A stretch of DNA of 9,158 nt from NCBI GenBank assembly GCA_017936985.1, contig JAGBEM010000069.1:1-9158 (forward strand), written 5' to 3'. Made by a program: the position numbers and the translations under genes. Shown here piece after piece: positions 1 to 7,107 of the stretch. Origin of the DNA: Oscillospiraceae bacterium (lineage in GTDB: Bacteria > Bacillota_A > Clostridia > Oscillospirales > Oscillospiraceae). Numbering within the stretch: position 1 is the first letter of the stretch; each line of letters begins with the position of its first letter. The notes beneath the pieces are model-generated. The model searched no databases. It was given only the letters and a program-made list of their open reading frames with translations, and was not told the origin of the DNA.

Positions 1-524
1 ATGATGTGACCCATGCCGTTGTGGGCGATGCACAGGATAAGGAAGTCCTGAAGGCACTGGGTGTCCGGAATTTGGACTGTGCCATCGTTGCCATCGGCGA
101 CAATTTGGCGGCCTCTGTGCTGGCTACCATGAACATGAAGGAATTGGGCGTTCCTTATGTGGTATGCAAGGCCCATGATGAGACTCACCAAAAGGTGCTG
201 GAAAAGTTGGGTGCTGACCGGGTGGTTATTCCGGAGCAGGAAAACGGCGCAAGACTCGCTCGAAGCCTGTCCAGCCCCAATGTTCTTGACTATATCGAGC
301 TTTCTGAAGAGTACGGCATCGTAGAGGTGCCGGTGCCCAACGTCTGGTGCGAGAAGACACTGAAAGAGTTGAATGTCCGAGCCAAGCTGGGTGCCAACAT
401 CATTGCTATCCGCAGAGACGGAAAGATCAATGTGTCCCCGGCAGCAGACTTTATGTTCTGCGCAGGAGATGTGGTCGTGGTGCTGGGTGACAGCGAAACG
501 CTGGAAAAGGTTCAGAAACTATGA
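1..524 (+). CDS. KtrA/TrkA-type potassium uptake regulator (RCK protein), 5'-truncated by window edge
   Basis: This is a cytoplasmic regulatory subunit of a Trk/Ktr potassium transporter. Such subunits bind nucleotides through an RCK_N Rossmann domain and a ligand through RCK_C, and gate the membrane channel subunit. The reading frame is open from base 3 (a Asp codon precedes the GTG at base 6), so the true start lies off the left edge. About 173 codons remain of a family usually near 220 residues. The missing part carries the GxGxxG nucleotide loop. Visible RCK_N hallmarks are VTHAVVGDA followed by LGVRNLDCAIVAIGDN and the VCKAHDETHQKVLEKLGAD segment. The rest, from about IVEVPVPN to VVVVLGD, matches RCK_C. 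The membrane partner (TrkH/KtrB) would be expected just upstream, outside the window. The stop TGA (522-524) overlaps the ATG of the next gene. Family assignment is firm; Ktr versus Trk subtype is not resolved. Confidence 0.92.
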   Translation, partial: DVTHAVVGDAQDKEVLKALGVRNLDCAIVAIGDNLAASVLATMNMKELGVPYVVCKAHDETHQKVLEKLGADRVVIPEQENGARLARSLSSPNVLDYIELSEEYGIVEVPVPNVWCEKTLKELNVRAKLGANIIAIRRDGKINVSPAADFMFCAGDVVVVLGDSETLEKVQKL

Positions 525-1270
525 GAGAAGAACGGATCACTGCCCGGAAAAATCCGCTGCTGCAGCAGGTGCGCAAGCTGCTCAACTCCCGTAAGGAACG
601 GGAGGCCACCGGCCTTTTTGCGGCAGACGGAACGAAGCTTTTGGCAGAAGCGGTGCGTTGGTTCCCGGGGCTGGATACAGTCATCCTTTCTGACGGCGTG
701 GAAGCGAGTGTGCCGGAAAATGTACGGCTCGTCCGTGTGCCGGAGGATGTGATGGCATCTATTTCCCCTATGCAAAGTCCCCAGGGAGCACTGCTTCTGT
801 GCCGCCTGCCGGAGCAAAAGGCCTTTGTTGCCGAACCGGGGATGCTGCTTCTGGATGGGATCCAGGATCCTGGTAATCTGGGTACGATCCTGCGCACCGC
901 AGATGCGTTGGATATTCCGGTGGCGCTGTTGGAAGGGTGTGCGGATCCTTATAGTCACAAGGTGGTGCGCGCATCTATGGGTGCGGTGTTTCGCCGGACC
1001 CCTGTGCAGACCACCTGGGAAACGGTGCGCGCTGCCTGTGCTGCCGCTGCCGTGCCTATCGGTGTAACTGCCCTTTCGGAACGGTCCCAGGATATTCGCA
1101 GCGCAGATGTTTCTCAAATGGCGGTGGTCATCGGCAGTGAGGGACAAGGCGTGCGGCAGGAAATTCTGGAGCAAGCCACAGTACCCTTGATCATTCCCAT
1201 GAATCCCCGGTGTGAATCGTTAAATGCCGCAGTGGCAGCGACTATTGTCATGTGGCAGATGCGCGGATAA
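521..1270 (+). CDS. SpoU/TrmH-family RNA 2'-O-ribose methyltransferase
   Basis: A 249-residue AdoMet-dependent methyltransferase of the SPOUT class, which 2'-O-methylates a ribose in rRNA or tRNA. The N-terminal ~100 residues, beginning near NPLLQQVRKLLNSRKER, resemble the SpoU substrate-binding domain. The three knot motifs of the catalytic domain are present: motif 1 DPGNLGTILRTADA (residues 116-129) with Asn119 and Arg125; motif 2 VVIGSEGQGV (202-211) with Glu207; and motif 3 IPMNPRCESLNAAVAATI (about 225-242) with Glu232-Ser-Leu-Asn235. The N-terminal domain plus SpoU fold is typical of 23S rRNA enzymes such as RlmB or TsnR-like proteins, but the target nucleotide cannot be read from sequence. 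The ATG at 521 shares ATGA with the upstream stop, and a GGAAAAGG-like site (503-510) precedes it, so translational coupling is likely. A second in-frame TAA follows the stop at once (1271-1273). Confidence 0.93.
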   Translation: MREERITARKNPLLQQVRKLLNSRKEREATGLFAADGTKLLAEAVRWFPGLDTVILSDGVEASVPENVRLVRVPEDVMASISPMQSPQGALLLCRLPEQKAFVAEPGMLLLDGIQDPGNLGTILRTADALDIPVALLEGCADPYSHKVVRASMGAVFRRTPVQTTWETVRAACAAAAVPIGVTALSERSQDIRSADVSQMAVVIGSEGQGVRQEILEQATVPLIIPMNPRCESLNAAVAATIVMWQMRG

Positions 1271-1279
1271 TAAAGAAAC

Positions 1280-1287
1280 AGGAGGAA
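1280..1287 (+). promoter_or_regulatory. Strong Shine-Dalgarno that fixes the dprA start
   Basis: AGGAGGAA, with its AGGAGG core seven bases from the ATG at 1293. The reading frame is open further upstream (to an ATG at 1224 inside the methyltransferase gene), but that start has no comparable site and would add 23 residues unlike DprA. The start at 1293 is therefore preferred. Confidence 0.85.
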
Positions 1288-1292
1288 GACCC

Positions 1293-2504
1293 ATGATCGC
1301 ACATTGGATATGGCTTGCCACCCGCCCGGGTCTGAACGACCGGATGAAGCGGATCGTTCTGGATGCGTTTTCGGATGCAGAGGATGTCTATTTTGCAGAC
1401 CGGGAAGCCTATGCCACTGTGGAAGGCGTGTCTTCTGAGATCGTTGATGCGCTGGCAGATAAGGATCTGAAGGAAGCAAAGAAAATTCTGGATGTGTGTA
1501 TGACAAAGGGTATCAAGATCTGTACCTATCAGGACGAAGAATATCCCGCCAGACTGAAAAATATCGTGGATCCTCCGCTGGTACTGTACTATAAAGGACA
1601 GATCCCGGATCTGGACAGCAACCCTGTGATCGGCGTGGTAGGTACCCGAAAAGCCTCCGGTTACGGTATGAATACAGCCCACCAGATGGGCTACCAGATC
1701 GCCCGGTGCGGGGGTATCGTAGTATCCGGTGCTGCGGACGGCATTGACGCAATGGCAATGCAGGGCGCCTTGCTGGCAGGCACACCTGTGGTGGGTGTCC
1801 TGGGCTGCGGTGCAGATGTAATCTATCCCACCTGCAACCGAAAGCTGTATGCGGACACAGAAAAACGGGGCTGCCTTTTGACGGAGTTTCCTCCGGGAAC
1901 CCGGCCTTTGAGATGGAATTTCCCCAAACGCAACCGGATCATCAGCGGTCTGAGTAACGGCGTTTTGGTGGTGGAAGCGCCGGAGCGAAGCGGTGCACTG
2001 ATCACCGCAAGAGCCGCGGCAGATCAAGGCAGAGATGTGTTCGTCGTGCCGGGAAATATCGGTGTGGAATCCTGCGTGGGCAGTAATGCGCTGCTGCGTG
2101 AAGGTGCTATCAGCGTGTCCTGTGGATGGGATGTGGTAAGCGAATACCAATTTTTGTATCCGGACAAGATCAGTCAGGGAACACTCCAGACGGAAAAACC
2201 GGAACGAAAAGTAGCGCAAACACCCCGTGTGCCCGAAAAAGCACCCGTTTGCGACAGGAAAAAAGAGAATAAACCCATTGACAACTGCGGGGCTGAGGCG
2301 TATAGTGACCAGAGGAATGTCCTTCCGGAGCTGACACCGGAGCAAAAACAGATCCTGCAGCTGCTGGATAAGGAATGTTTGGTGGATGATCTGATCTCCC
2401 AGCTGAAGCTGCCGACGGGCAAAGTTCTGTCCGCACTGACCATGCTGCAGATCAAAGGCTTGATCCGCCAGTTGCCCGGAAAACGGGTGGAACGATGCAA
2501 ATAA
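1293..2504 (+). CDS. dprA: DNA-processing protein DprA (Smf)
   Basis: DprA binds incoming or exposed single-stranded DNA in the cytoplasm and loads RecA on it during transformation and recombination. The protein has 403 residues. An N-terminal helical region (about 1-75) leads into the family-typical segment YPARLKNIVDPPLVLYYKG. The extended Rossmann fold follows, with VVGTRKASGYG (Gly117-Thr-Arg119), SGAADGIDAMAMQGAL (145-160), GVLGCGADVIYP, the FPKRNRIISGLS segment, SGALITARAAADQGRDVFVVPGNI, and the NALLREGA end of the fold. A weakly conserved, charged linker (about 295-345) precedes a C-terminal winged-helix domain beginning at LTPEQKQILQLL (347 on), the DprA_WH type. The motif usually written SG(L/G)A(R/K)GID...AH has Asp149 in place of Arg/Lys and Met156 in place of His. 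The gene lies 22 bases after the methyltransferase and 22 before topA. The linker DNA also holds a promoter-like sequence (2278-2306). Identity is firm; whether the host is naturally competent is unknown. Confidence 0.96.
   Translation: MIAHWIWLATRPGLNDRMKRIVLDAFSDAEDVYFADREAYATVEGVSSEIVDALADKDLKEAKKILDVCMTKGIKICTYQDEEYPARLKNIVDPPLVLYYKGQIPDLDSNPVIGVVGTRKASGYGMNTAHQMGYQIARCGGIVVSGAADGIDAMAMQGALLAGTPVVGVLGCGADVIYPTCNRKLYADTEKRGCLLTEFPPGTRPLRWNFPKRNRIISGLSNGVLVVEAPERSGALITARAAADQGRDVFVVPGNIGVESCVGSNALLREGAISVSCGWDVVSEYQFLYPDKISQGTLQTEKPERKVAQTPRVPEKAPVCDRKKENKPIDNCGAEAYSDQRNVLPELTPEQKQILQLLDKECLVDDLISQLKLPTGKVLSALTMLQIKGLIRQLPGKRVERCK
2278..2306 (+). promoter_or_regulatory. Candidate sigma-70/SigA promoter inside dprA, reading towards topA
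   Basis: TTGACA (2278-2283) is a perfect -35 hexamer. It is separated by exactly 17 bases from TATAGT (2301-2306), a 5/6 match to TATAAT. An A-rich tract (GGAAAAAAGAGAATAAA, 2258-2274) lies just upstream, as in UP elements. The predicted start near 2313 would give a leader of about 214 bases before the topA ATG. It sits in the poorly conserved linker-coding part of dprA, where sequence is freer to evolve a promoter. Activity is inferred, not seen. Confidence 0.5.
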
Positions 2505-2526
2505 CCATAAGAAACGGAGTAAATCC

Positions 2527-4746
2527 ATGAGCAAAGCCAATAAGCTTGTGATCGTAGAGTCACCTTCCAAGGCTAAGACCATTGGAAAATACCTGGGAAA
2601 TGCGTATACCGTAAAGGCTAGTATGGGTCATTTGCGGGATCTTCCCAAGAGTACCATGGGTGTAGATTTGGAAAACGGCTTTACGCCGAAATACCTGCCG
2701 GTGTCCGGTAAGGAAGATTTGATCAAAGAACTGAAAAAAGCGGCCGGTGAAGCCGATACTGTCTATCTTGCAACTGACCCGGACCGGGAGGGCGAAGCTA
2801 TCTCCTGGCATCTAAAGGAGCTGTTGGAGCTGCCGGACAGCAAGGCGCTGCGCGTGACCTTTAACGAGATCACCCAGAAGGTGGTGCAGCAGGCGATCTG
2901 CAATCCTCGGGATATTGACTATTCCCTGGTGGATGCCCAGCAGGCCCGGCGGTTGCTGGACCGGATTGTGGGCTATCAGCTTTCTCCGCTGCTGTGGAGA
3001 AAGGTTCGCAGAGGTTTGTCTGCAGGCCGTGTCCAGAGCGTTGCCACCCGTCTGGTGGTTGACCGGGAAAATGAGATCCGGGCCTTTGTCCCCAAGGAAT
3101 ATTGGTCCTTGGATGTAAAGCTGGATCGGGTCGGCAAGCCCGGTTCCTTTGTGGCGCACTATTACGGCGATACCAAAAAACGGGAACTGGAAAGCGAAGA
3201 GCAGGCGGAAGCTGTGATCCGGGATGTTACCGGAAAACTCTTTGCGGTCACCAATGTGAAGAAAGCCGAGAAGAAGCGCTCCGCTGCACCTCCCTTTACT
3301 ACCTCTACCTTGCAGCAGGAGGCCTCCCGGAAGCTGAATATGACCCCCAAGCGCACTATGGCTGTGGCACAGCAGCTGTACGAAGGTGTGGACGTAGAAG
3401 CGGAAGGCACTCTGGGTCTGATCACCTACATGCGTACAGACTCTCTGCGCCTTTCGGATGAGGCCATGGCTGCCGCTGCGGACTTCATTAAGCACCGTTA
3501 CGGCGCAAGCTACTATTACGGAAAACCCCATGTGTTCAAAACCAAATCCGGTGCCCAGGATGCCCACGAAGCCATCCGTCCCACCCATGTGGAACTGGAC
3601 CCTGAGCGGATCCAGGGGAGCTTGACAAAGGAGCAGTATAAACTATATAAGCTGATCTGGAGCCGGTTTCTGGCATCCCAGATGGCCAATGCTGTGTACG
3701 ATACGGTGTCCATCGATACCGAATGTGCGGGCCATGTATTCCGGGCCAGCCACCAGAGCATGAAATTTGCCGGCTTTGTGGCAGTGTATGAGGAAGGCAG
3801 GGATGATGAAGCGGAGGTCGTGGATTCTCCGCTGCCGGATCTGCAGACCGGTGAAAAGGCGAATATTGCCGATATTCAGAAAGAGCAGCACTTTACCCAG
3901 CCCCCGGCCCGGTACACGGAAGCAACGCTGGTTAAAGCTATGGAAGAAAAGGGTGTTGGCCGTCCTTCTACCTATGCGTCCATTGTTTCCACCATCCAGG
4001 ATCGGGAGTATGTGGTCAAAGCAGACAAGCGTCTGGCGCCTACACCCCTGGGCGAAGTGGTTAATGGCTTGATGATGGAGCGGTTCAACGATATCATCGA
4101 TGTGGAATTTACCGCCAATATGGAAACCCGCCTGGATGATGTGGAAGAAGGCAAGCGCAACTGGAAGGATGTCCTCAGTGAGTTCTATACCGGTTTCCAT
4201 CAGGAAATGCTGGATGCGGAAGCTGCCTTGGAGGGCACCCGCCTGAAAGTTCCGGAAGAGGAAAGCGACGAGGTTTGCGACATCTGCGGCAGAAAAATGG
4301 TGGTCAAGGTGGGCCGTTTCGGCAAGTTCCTGGCTTGCCCCGGTTGGCCGGACTGCAAGAGCACCAAGGCTATCGTGGAGCGTATGCCCGGTCGCTGCCC
4401 CAAGTGCGAAAGCGGTCTTTTAAAGCGCAAATCCAAGCGCGGTTACGCTTACTATGCCTGTGAAAAGGGCGCAGAGTGCGGCTTTATGAGCTGGGATGTA
4501 CCTACGGAGCTGGATTGCCCGGAATGTGGCAAGACCATGTTCAAAAAGTCCGGCAGAGGCCGCCAAAAGGCATTCTGCATTAACGAAAGTTGCAGCAATT
4601 ATCTGCCGGAAGATCAGCGCGGCTATTACAAAAAGAAAACCGAAGAGCAGGAAACGGATAAGCCCAAAAAGGCAGCCGGCAAAAAAACTGCAACAAAAAA
4701 GACTACGAAAAAGACTACAAAAAAGACGGAGGGGACCGGTAAATGA
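2527..4746 (+). CDS. topA: DNA topoisomerase I (type IA)
   Basis: Relaxes negatively supercoiled DNA by transient single-strand cleavage through a 5'-phosphotyrosine link. It is 739 residues long. The N-terminal TOPRIM domain starts LVIVESPSKAKTIGKYLG with catalytic Glu11, and its acidic triad lies in ATDPDREGEAIS (Asp84, Asp86, Glu88). The core then shows QQARRLLDRIVGYQLSPLLW, GLSAGRVQSVATRLVVDRE and the active-site loop GLITYMRTDS with Tyr301 and Arg303. PPARYTEATLVKAMEEKGVG and GRPSTYASIVSTIQDREYV are further family blocks. The C-terminus has three four-cysteine zinc ribbons: Cys584/587/604/610, Cys624/627/645/651 and Cys664/667/684/689. A disordered Lys/Thr tail (about 700-739) carries a short tandem repeat. 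Length and architecture are usual for Clostridia. A GGAG site (2516-2519) precedes the ATG by seven bases. The stop overlaps the start of trmFO. Confidence 0.98.
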   Translation: MSKANKLVIVESPSKAKTIGKYLGNAYTVKASMGHLRDLPKSTMGVDLENGFTPKYLPVSGKEDLIKELKKAAGEADTVYLATDPDREGEAISWHLKELLELPDSKALRVTFNEITQKVVQQAICNPRDIDYSLVDAQQARRLLDRIVGYQLSPLLWRKVRRGLSAGRVQSVATRLVVDRENEIRAFVPKEYWSLDVKLDRVGKPGSFVAHYYGDTKKRELESEEQAEAVIRDVTGKLFAVTNVKKAEKKRSAAPPFTTSTLQQEASRKLNMTPKRTMAVAQQLYEGVDVEAEGTLGLITYMRTDSLRLSDEAMAAAADFIKHRYGASYYYGKPHVFKTKSGAQDAHEAIRPTHVELDPERIQGSLTKEQYKLYKLIWSRFLASQMANAVYDTVSIDTECAGHVFRASHQSMKFAGFVAVYEEGRDDEAEVVDSPLPDLQTGEKANIADIQKEQHFTQPPARYTEATLVKAMEEKGVGRPSTYASIVSTIQDREYVVKADKRLAPTPLGEVVNGLMMERFNDIIDVEFTANMETRLDDVEEGKRNWKDVLSEFYTGFHQEMLDAEAALEGTRLKVPEEESDEVCDICGRKMVVKVGRFGKFLACPGWPDCKSTKAIVERMPGRCPKCESGLLKRKSKRGYAYYACEKGAECGFMSWDVPTELDCPECGKTMFKKSGRGRQKAFCINESCSNYLPEDQRGYYKKKTEEQETDKPKKAAGKKTATKKTTKKTTKKTEGTGK
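3622..3651 (+). promoter_or_regulatory. Possible internal promoter within topA
   Basis: A perfect -35 hexamer TTGACA (3622-3627) is followed by an unusually AT-rich stretch. This holds TATAAG (3646-3651, 18-base spacing, 5/6 match) or TATATA (3644-3649, 16-base spacing, 4/6). Transcription from here would supply the 3' third of topA plus trmFO, plsX and rnc. The codons encode an unremarkable helix (LTKEQYKLYKL), so the match may be chance. Confidence 0.25.
4693..4728 (+). repeat. Three tandem 12-base units encoding TKKT in the TopA tail
   Basis: Codons 723-734 are three near-identical 12-base units of the form ACR-AAA-AAG-ACK, giving Thr-Lys-Lys-Thr three times. A related KKTA unit with a run of seven A lies just upstream (4681-4687). 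The units differ only in third codon positions. Basic low-complexity tails are common on bacterial topoisomerase I and probably add non-specific DNA binding. The A-runs and tandem units make the copy number a likely site of strain-to-strain variation. Confidence 0.85.
4728..4734 (+). promoter_or_regulatory. Shine-Dalgarno for trmFO inside the topA 3' end
   Basis: GGAGGGG lies eight bases before the trmFO ATG (4743). It is embedded in the last codons of topA, so trmFO can be initiated independently as well as by re-initiation at the ATGA overlap. Confidence 0.7.
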
Positions 4747-6047
4747 CCACAGTAAAAGTCATTGGTGCCGGTCTTGCCGGTTCGGAAGCTGCCTGGCAGC
4801 TTGCCCAGCGTGGTATTCCGGTGGCGCTTTATGAAATGAAGCCCCACAAAATGAGCCCTGCCCATCACAGCGCGGATTTTGCAGAGCTGGTCTGCTCCAA
4901 TTCCCTGCGTGGCGACCGGCTGGAAAATGCTGTTGGTCTTTTGAAAGAGGAGCTGCGCCGCTGCGGCAGTTTGATCATGCAGTGCGCGGAAGCCACTCGG
5001 GTGGAAGCAGGCGGCTGCCTGGCGGTCGACCGGGGTGGTTTTGCCAAAATGGTGACAGAAAAAATCAAAAACCACCCCAATATTACGGTGATTTCTGAAG
5101 AGATCACCCAAATTCCCGAGGGTCCGGTCATTGTGGCTACGGGTCCGTTGACCTCCGATGCTCTGTCCGATGCCATTGGTGCGTATTTCGGCACAGATCA
5201 CCTGCACTTTTTTGATGCCGCTGCACCGCTGGTGACAGCAGAATCTGTGGATATGGAGCTGGCTTGGTGGCAGTCCCGGTACGATCGCGGAACGCCGGAT
5301 TATGCAAACTGCGCCATGGACAAAGAGCAGTACGAGACCTTTGTCCGGGAACTGATCGTAGCAGAAGAAGCAGAAGTCCACGGCTTTGAGGATAAAAATG
5401 TCTTTGAGGGCTGTATGCCTGTGGAAGTGATGGCCCGCCGGGGACAGGACACCCTGCGTTTTGGCCCGCTGAAGCCGGTTGGATTGACCGATCCCAAAAC
5501 GGGCAAGGAGCCTTATGCTGTGGTGCAGCTGCGGCTGGATAATGCTTCCGGTACAGTGTACAATCTGGTTGGCTTCCAGACCCATCTGAAATTTGGTGAG
5601 CAAAAACGGGTATTTTCCATGATCCCGGCGCTGCGCAATGCGGAATTTGTCCGCTACGGTGTGATGCACCGCAATACTTTCCTGCAAAGCCCCAAGCTGC
5701 TGGACCGGTACTATGCTGACCGCCGGGATCCGCTGGTGGCTTTTGCCGGACAGATGACCGGCGTAGAGGGCTACGTGGAGAGCACTGCATCCGGTTATTT
5801 GGCAGCGGTGGCTATGGCAGCCAAGATCCAGGGGAAGGAAATTCCGGATTTCCCCAAGACCACAGCCATCGGTGCACTGGGGCAGTACATCTGTGATGAA
5901 AGCAATGTGAATTTTCAACCCATGAATATCAATTTCAGCATCGTCGCTCCGTTGGAGCAGCGGATCCGAAAAAAAGCGGAAAAGAACCTGGCCATTGCAA
6001 ATCGATCGCTGGCAGTGATCGACGAACTGATCGCCAAGGGTTTGTAA
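4743..6047 (+). CDS. trmFO: Methylenetetrahydrofolate-tRNA-(uracil-5-)-methyltransferase TrmFO
   Basis: This flavoenzyme makes 5-methyluridine at position 54 of the tRNA T-loop. It uses methylenetetrahydrofolate as the carbon donor and reduced FAD, unlike the AdoMet-dependent TrmA. The protein has 434 residues, the usual family length. The FAD dinucleotide-binding loop GAGLAG is at residues 8-13. The conserved ELVCSNSLRGDRLENAVGLL block carries Cys51, and FEGCMPVEVMARRG carries Cys224; by alignment from memory these correspond to the two functional cysteines Cys53 and Cys226 of the Bacillus subtilis enzyme. Other family blocks are LRFGPLKPVGL, YNLVGFQTHLKFGEQKRVF, GQMTGVEGYVES and a C-terminal NFQPMNINFSI. 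The ATG shares ATGA with the topA stop, an adjacency often seen in Bacillota. plsX follows after 19 bases. Identity is firm. Confidence 0.97.
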   Translation: MTTVKVIGAGLAGSEAAWQLAQRGIPVALYEMKPHKMSPAHHSADFAELVCSNSLRGDRLENAVGLLKEELRRCGSLIMQCAEATRVEAGGCLAVDRGGFAKMVTEKIKNHPNITVISEEITQIPEGPVIVATGPLTSDALSDAIGAYFGTDHLHFFDAAAPLVTAESVDMELAWWQSRYDRGTPDYANCAMDKEQYETFVRELIVAEEAEVHGFEDKNVFEGCMPVEVMARRGQDTLRFGPLKPVGLTDPKTGKEPYAVVQLRLDNASGTVYNLVGFQTHLKFGEQKRVFSMIPALRNAEFVRYGVMHRNTFLQSPKLLDRYYADRRDPLVAFAGQMTGVEGYVESTASGYLAAVAMAAKIQGKEIPDFPKTTAIGALGQYICDESNVNFQPMNINFSIVAPLEQRIRKKAEKNLAIANRSLAVIDELIAKGL

Positions 6048-6066
6048 AGAGAAAGAAGGAATTGCT

Positions 6067-7107
6067 ATGAAGATCATTCTTGACGCCATGGGCGGTGACA
6101 ACGCGCCTCAGGCACCGGTAATGGGTGCTGTGGAAGCGGTAAAGACCTGGGGCAGCCAGATCACGCTGGTTGGCCGGGGAGAAGAGATCCTGCGTGTTCT
6201 CCGGGAAAACGGTATTGCCGATCTGCCTAACGGCTTGGAAATCGCCAATGCGGACGATGTGGTGGATATGCACGATGATCCGGCAGCGGTGATCCATAAG
6301 CGGAAGAATTCCTCGATGGTCGTAGGACTGAAAATGCTGGCTGATGGAAACGGAGACGCTTTTATCTCTGCCGGCAGTACCGGTGCGCTGCTTACTGGCG
6401 CGACCTTGCTTGTCAAGCGTGTCAAGGGTATCCGTCGTGCGGCAATGGGGCCTGCCATGCCCAACAAGGCCGGCGGCAAGACCATCATTGTTGACTGCGG
6501 AGCCAATGCGGAATGCACACCGGAGTTTTTGCTCCAGTTCGGCGTGGTCGGTTCTCTGCACGCCAAGAAGTCCTTTGGCGTCGAAAATCCCAGAGTGGGT
6601 CTTTTGAATATCGGCACAGAGGATTCTAAGGGCACACCTTTGCAGAAAGAAGCCTACGCTCTGCTGAAAGATGCTTCTGAAAAGGGTATTGTGAACTTTA
6701 TCGGCAATGTGGAAGGCCGGGATGTGCTGCTGGGCGGCGTGGATGTGGTGGTTTGTGACGGATTTTCCGGCAATGTACTGCTCAAATCCATCGAGGGCAC
6801 TGCTTACTTTATGGGAAGCCTCATGAAGCATAAGATATTTAAGCGCAATGTGCTGTCCATGATCGGTTATCTGTTCTGCAAAAAGGGCGTGGACGAGGTC
6901 ATGAAGATGATGGATTACCGGGAGATCGGTGGCACCCAGTTCCTGGGCATCAAGAAGCCGGTGATCAAGGCTCACGGATCTTCCGATGCGCTGGCATTCC
7001 GCAATGCGGTGCGCCAGGCAGAGGATGCGGTGAAGGCCAATATTGCCGATGAGTTGGCGCAGGAGCTGCAGAAGCTCAGCGAAGCAAAGGAGACAAGCCA
7101 TGATTAA
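6067..7107 (+). CDS. plsX: Phosphate acyltransferase PlsX
   Basis: Converts acyl-ACP and inorganic phosphate to acyl-phosphate, the donor that PlsY uses to acylate glycerol-3-phosphate in phospholipid synthesis. It is a peripheral, soluble enzyme acting at the membrane. The protein has 346 residues, within the family range. Diagnostic blocks are DAMGGDNAP (6-14), SAGSTGALL (101-109), NIGTEDSKG (181-189) and VCDGFSGNVLLK (229-240). The region around residues 245-275 contains the amphipathic-looking helices MGSLMKHKIFKRNVLSMIGY, where PlsX contacts the membrane. The start is set by an AAGAAGGA site (6053-6060) six bases before the ATG. The gene overlaps rnc by eight bases. The usual partner acpP, often found directly downstream, is not present here. 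Confidence 0.97.
   Translation: MKIILDAMGGDNAPQAPVMGAVEAVKTWGSQITLVGRGEEILRVLRENGIADLPNGLEIANADDVVDMHDDPAAVIHKRKNSSMVVGLKMLADGNGDAFISAGSTGALLTGATLLVKRVKGIRRAAMGPAMPNKAGGKTIIVDCGANAECTPEFLLQFGVVGSLHAKKSFGVENPRVGLLNIGTEDSKGTPLQKEAYALLKDASEKGIVNFIGNVEGRDVLLGGVDVVVCDGFSGNVLLKSIEGTAYFMGSLMKHKIFKRNVLSMIGYLFCKKGVDEVMKMMDYREIGGTQFLGIKKPVIKAHGSSDALAFRNAVRQAEDAVKANIADELAQELQKLSEAKETSHD

Noticed and set aside
6..8. GTG at base 6 as the start of the potassium regulator
   Set aside because: The frame stays open to the window edge, with an Asp codon before it, and the sequence begins in the middle of the RCK_N domain. It is an internal Val codon of a gene cut by the window.
286..314. TTGACT followed by AT-rich sequence as a promoter for the methyltransferase
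   Set aside because: No acceptable -10 hexamer occurs at 16-18 bases, and the gene is already coupled to the upstream one by overlap.
862..873. Perfect 12-base palindrome CCAGGATCCTGG as an operator site
   Set aside because: It encodes the conserved IQDPG part of SpoU motif 1, and repeated GGATCC nearby follows from the codons. Nothing else supports a binding site here.
1224..1292. Extended dprA start 23 codons upstream
   Set aside because: This would overlap the methyltransferase and add residues unlike DprA. A perfect AGGAGG directly precedes the ATG at 1293.
4681..4746. Programmed frameshift on the A-runs making a TopA-TrmFO fusion
   Set aside because: A TAA (4740-4742) stands in the trmFO frame directly before its ATG, so shifted ribosomes would stop rather than fuse. 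trmFO also has its own Shine-Dalgarno.
4626..6101. Long antisense open frame (about 490 codons) opposite trmFO; similar long antisense frames lie opposite dprA (1248-2582), topA (2812-3588), plsX (5935-7101) and the hydrolase (8156-8968)
   Set aside because: Each lies opposite a clearly identified conserved gene. The predicted proteins show no recognisable domain and are rich in His, Gln, Arg and Cys, as expected from reading the complement of mid/high-GC codons. No convincing antisense start signals were seen.
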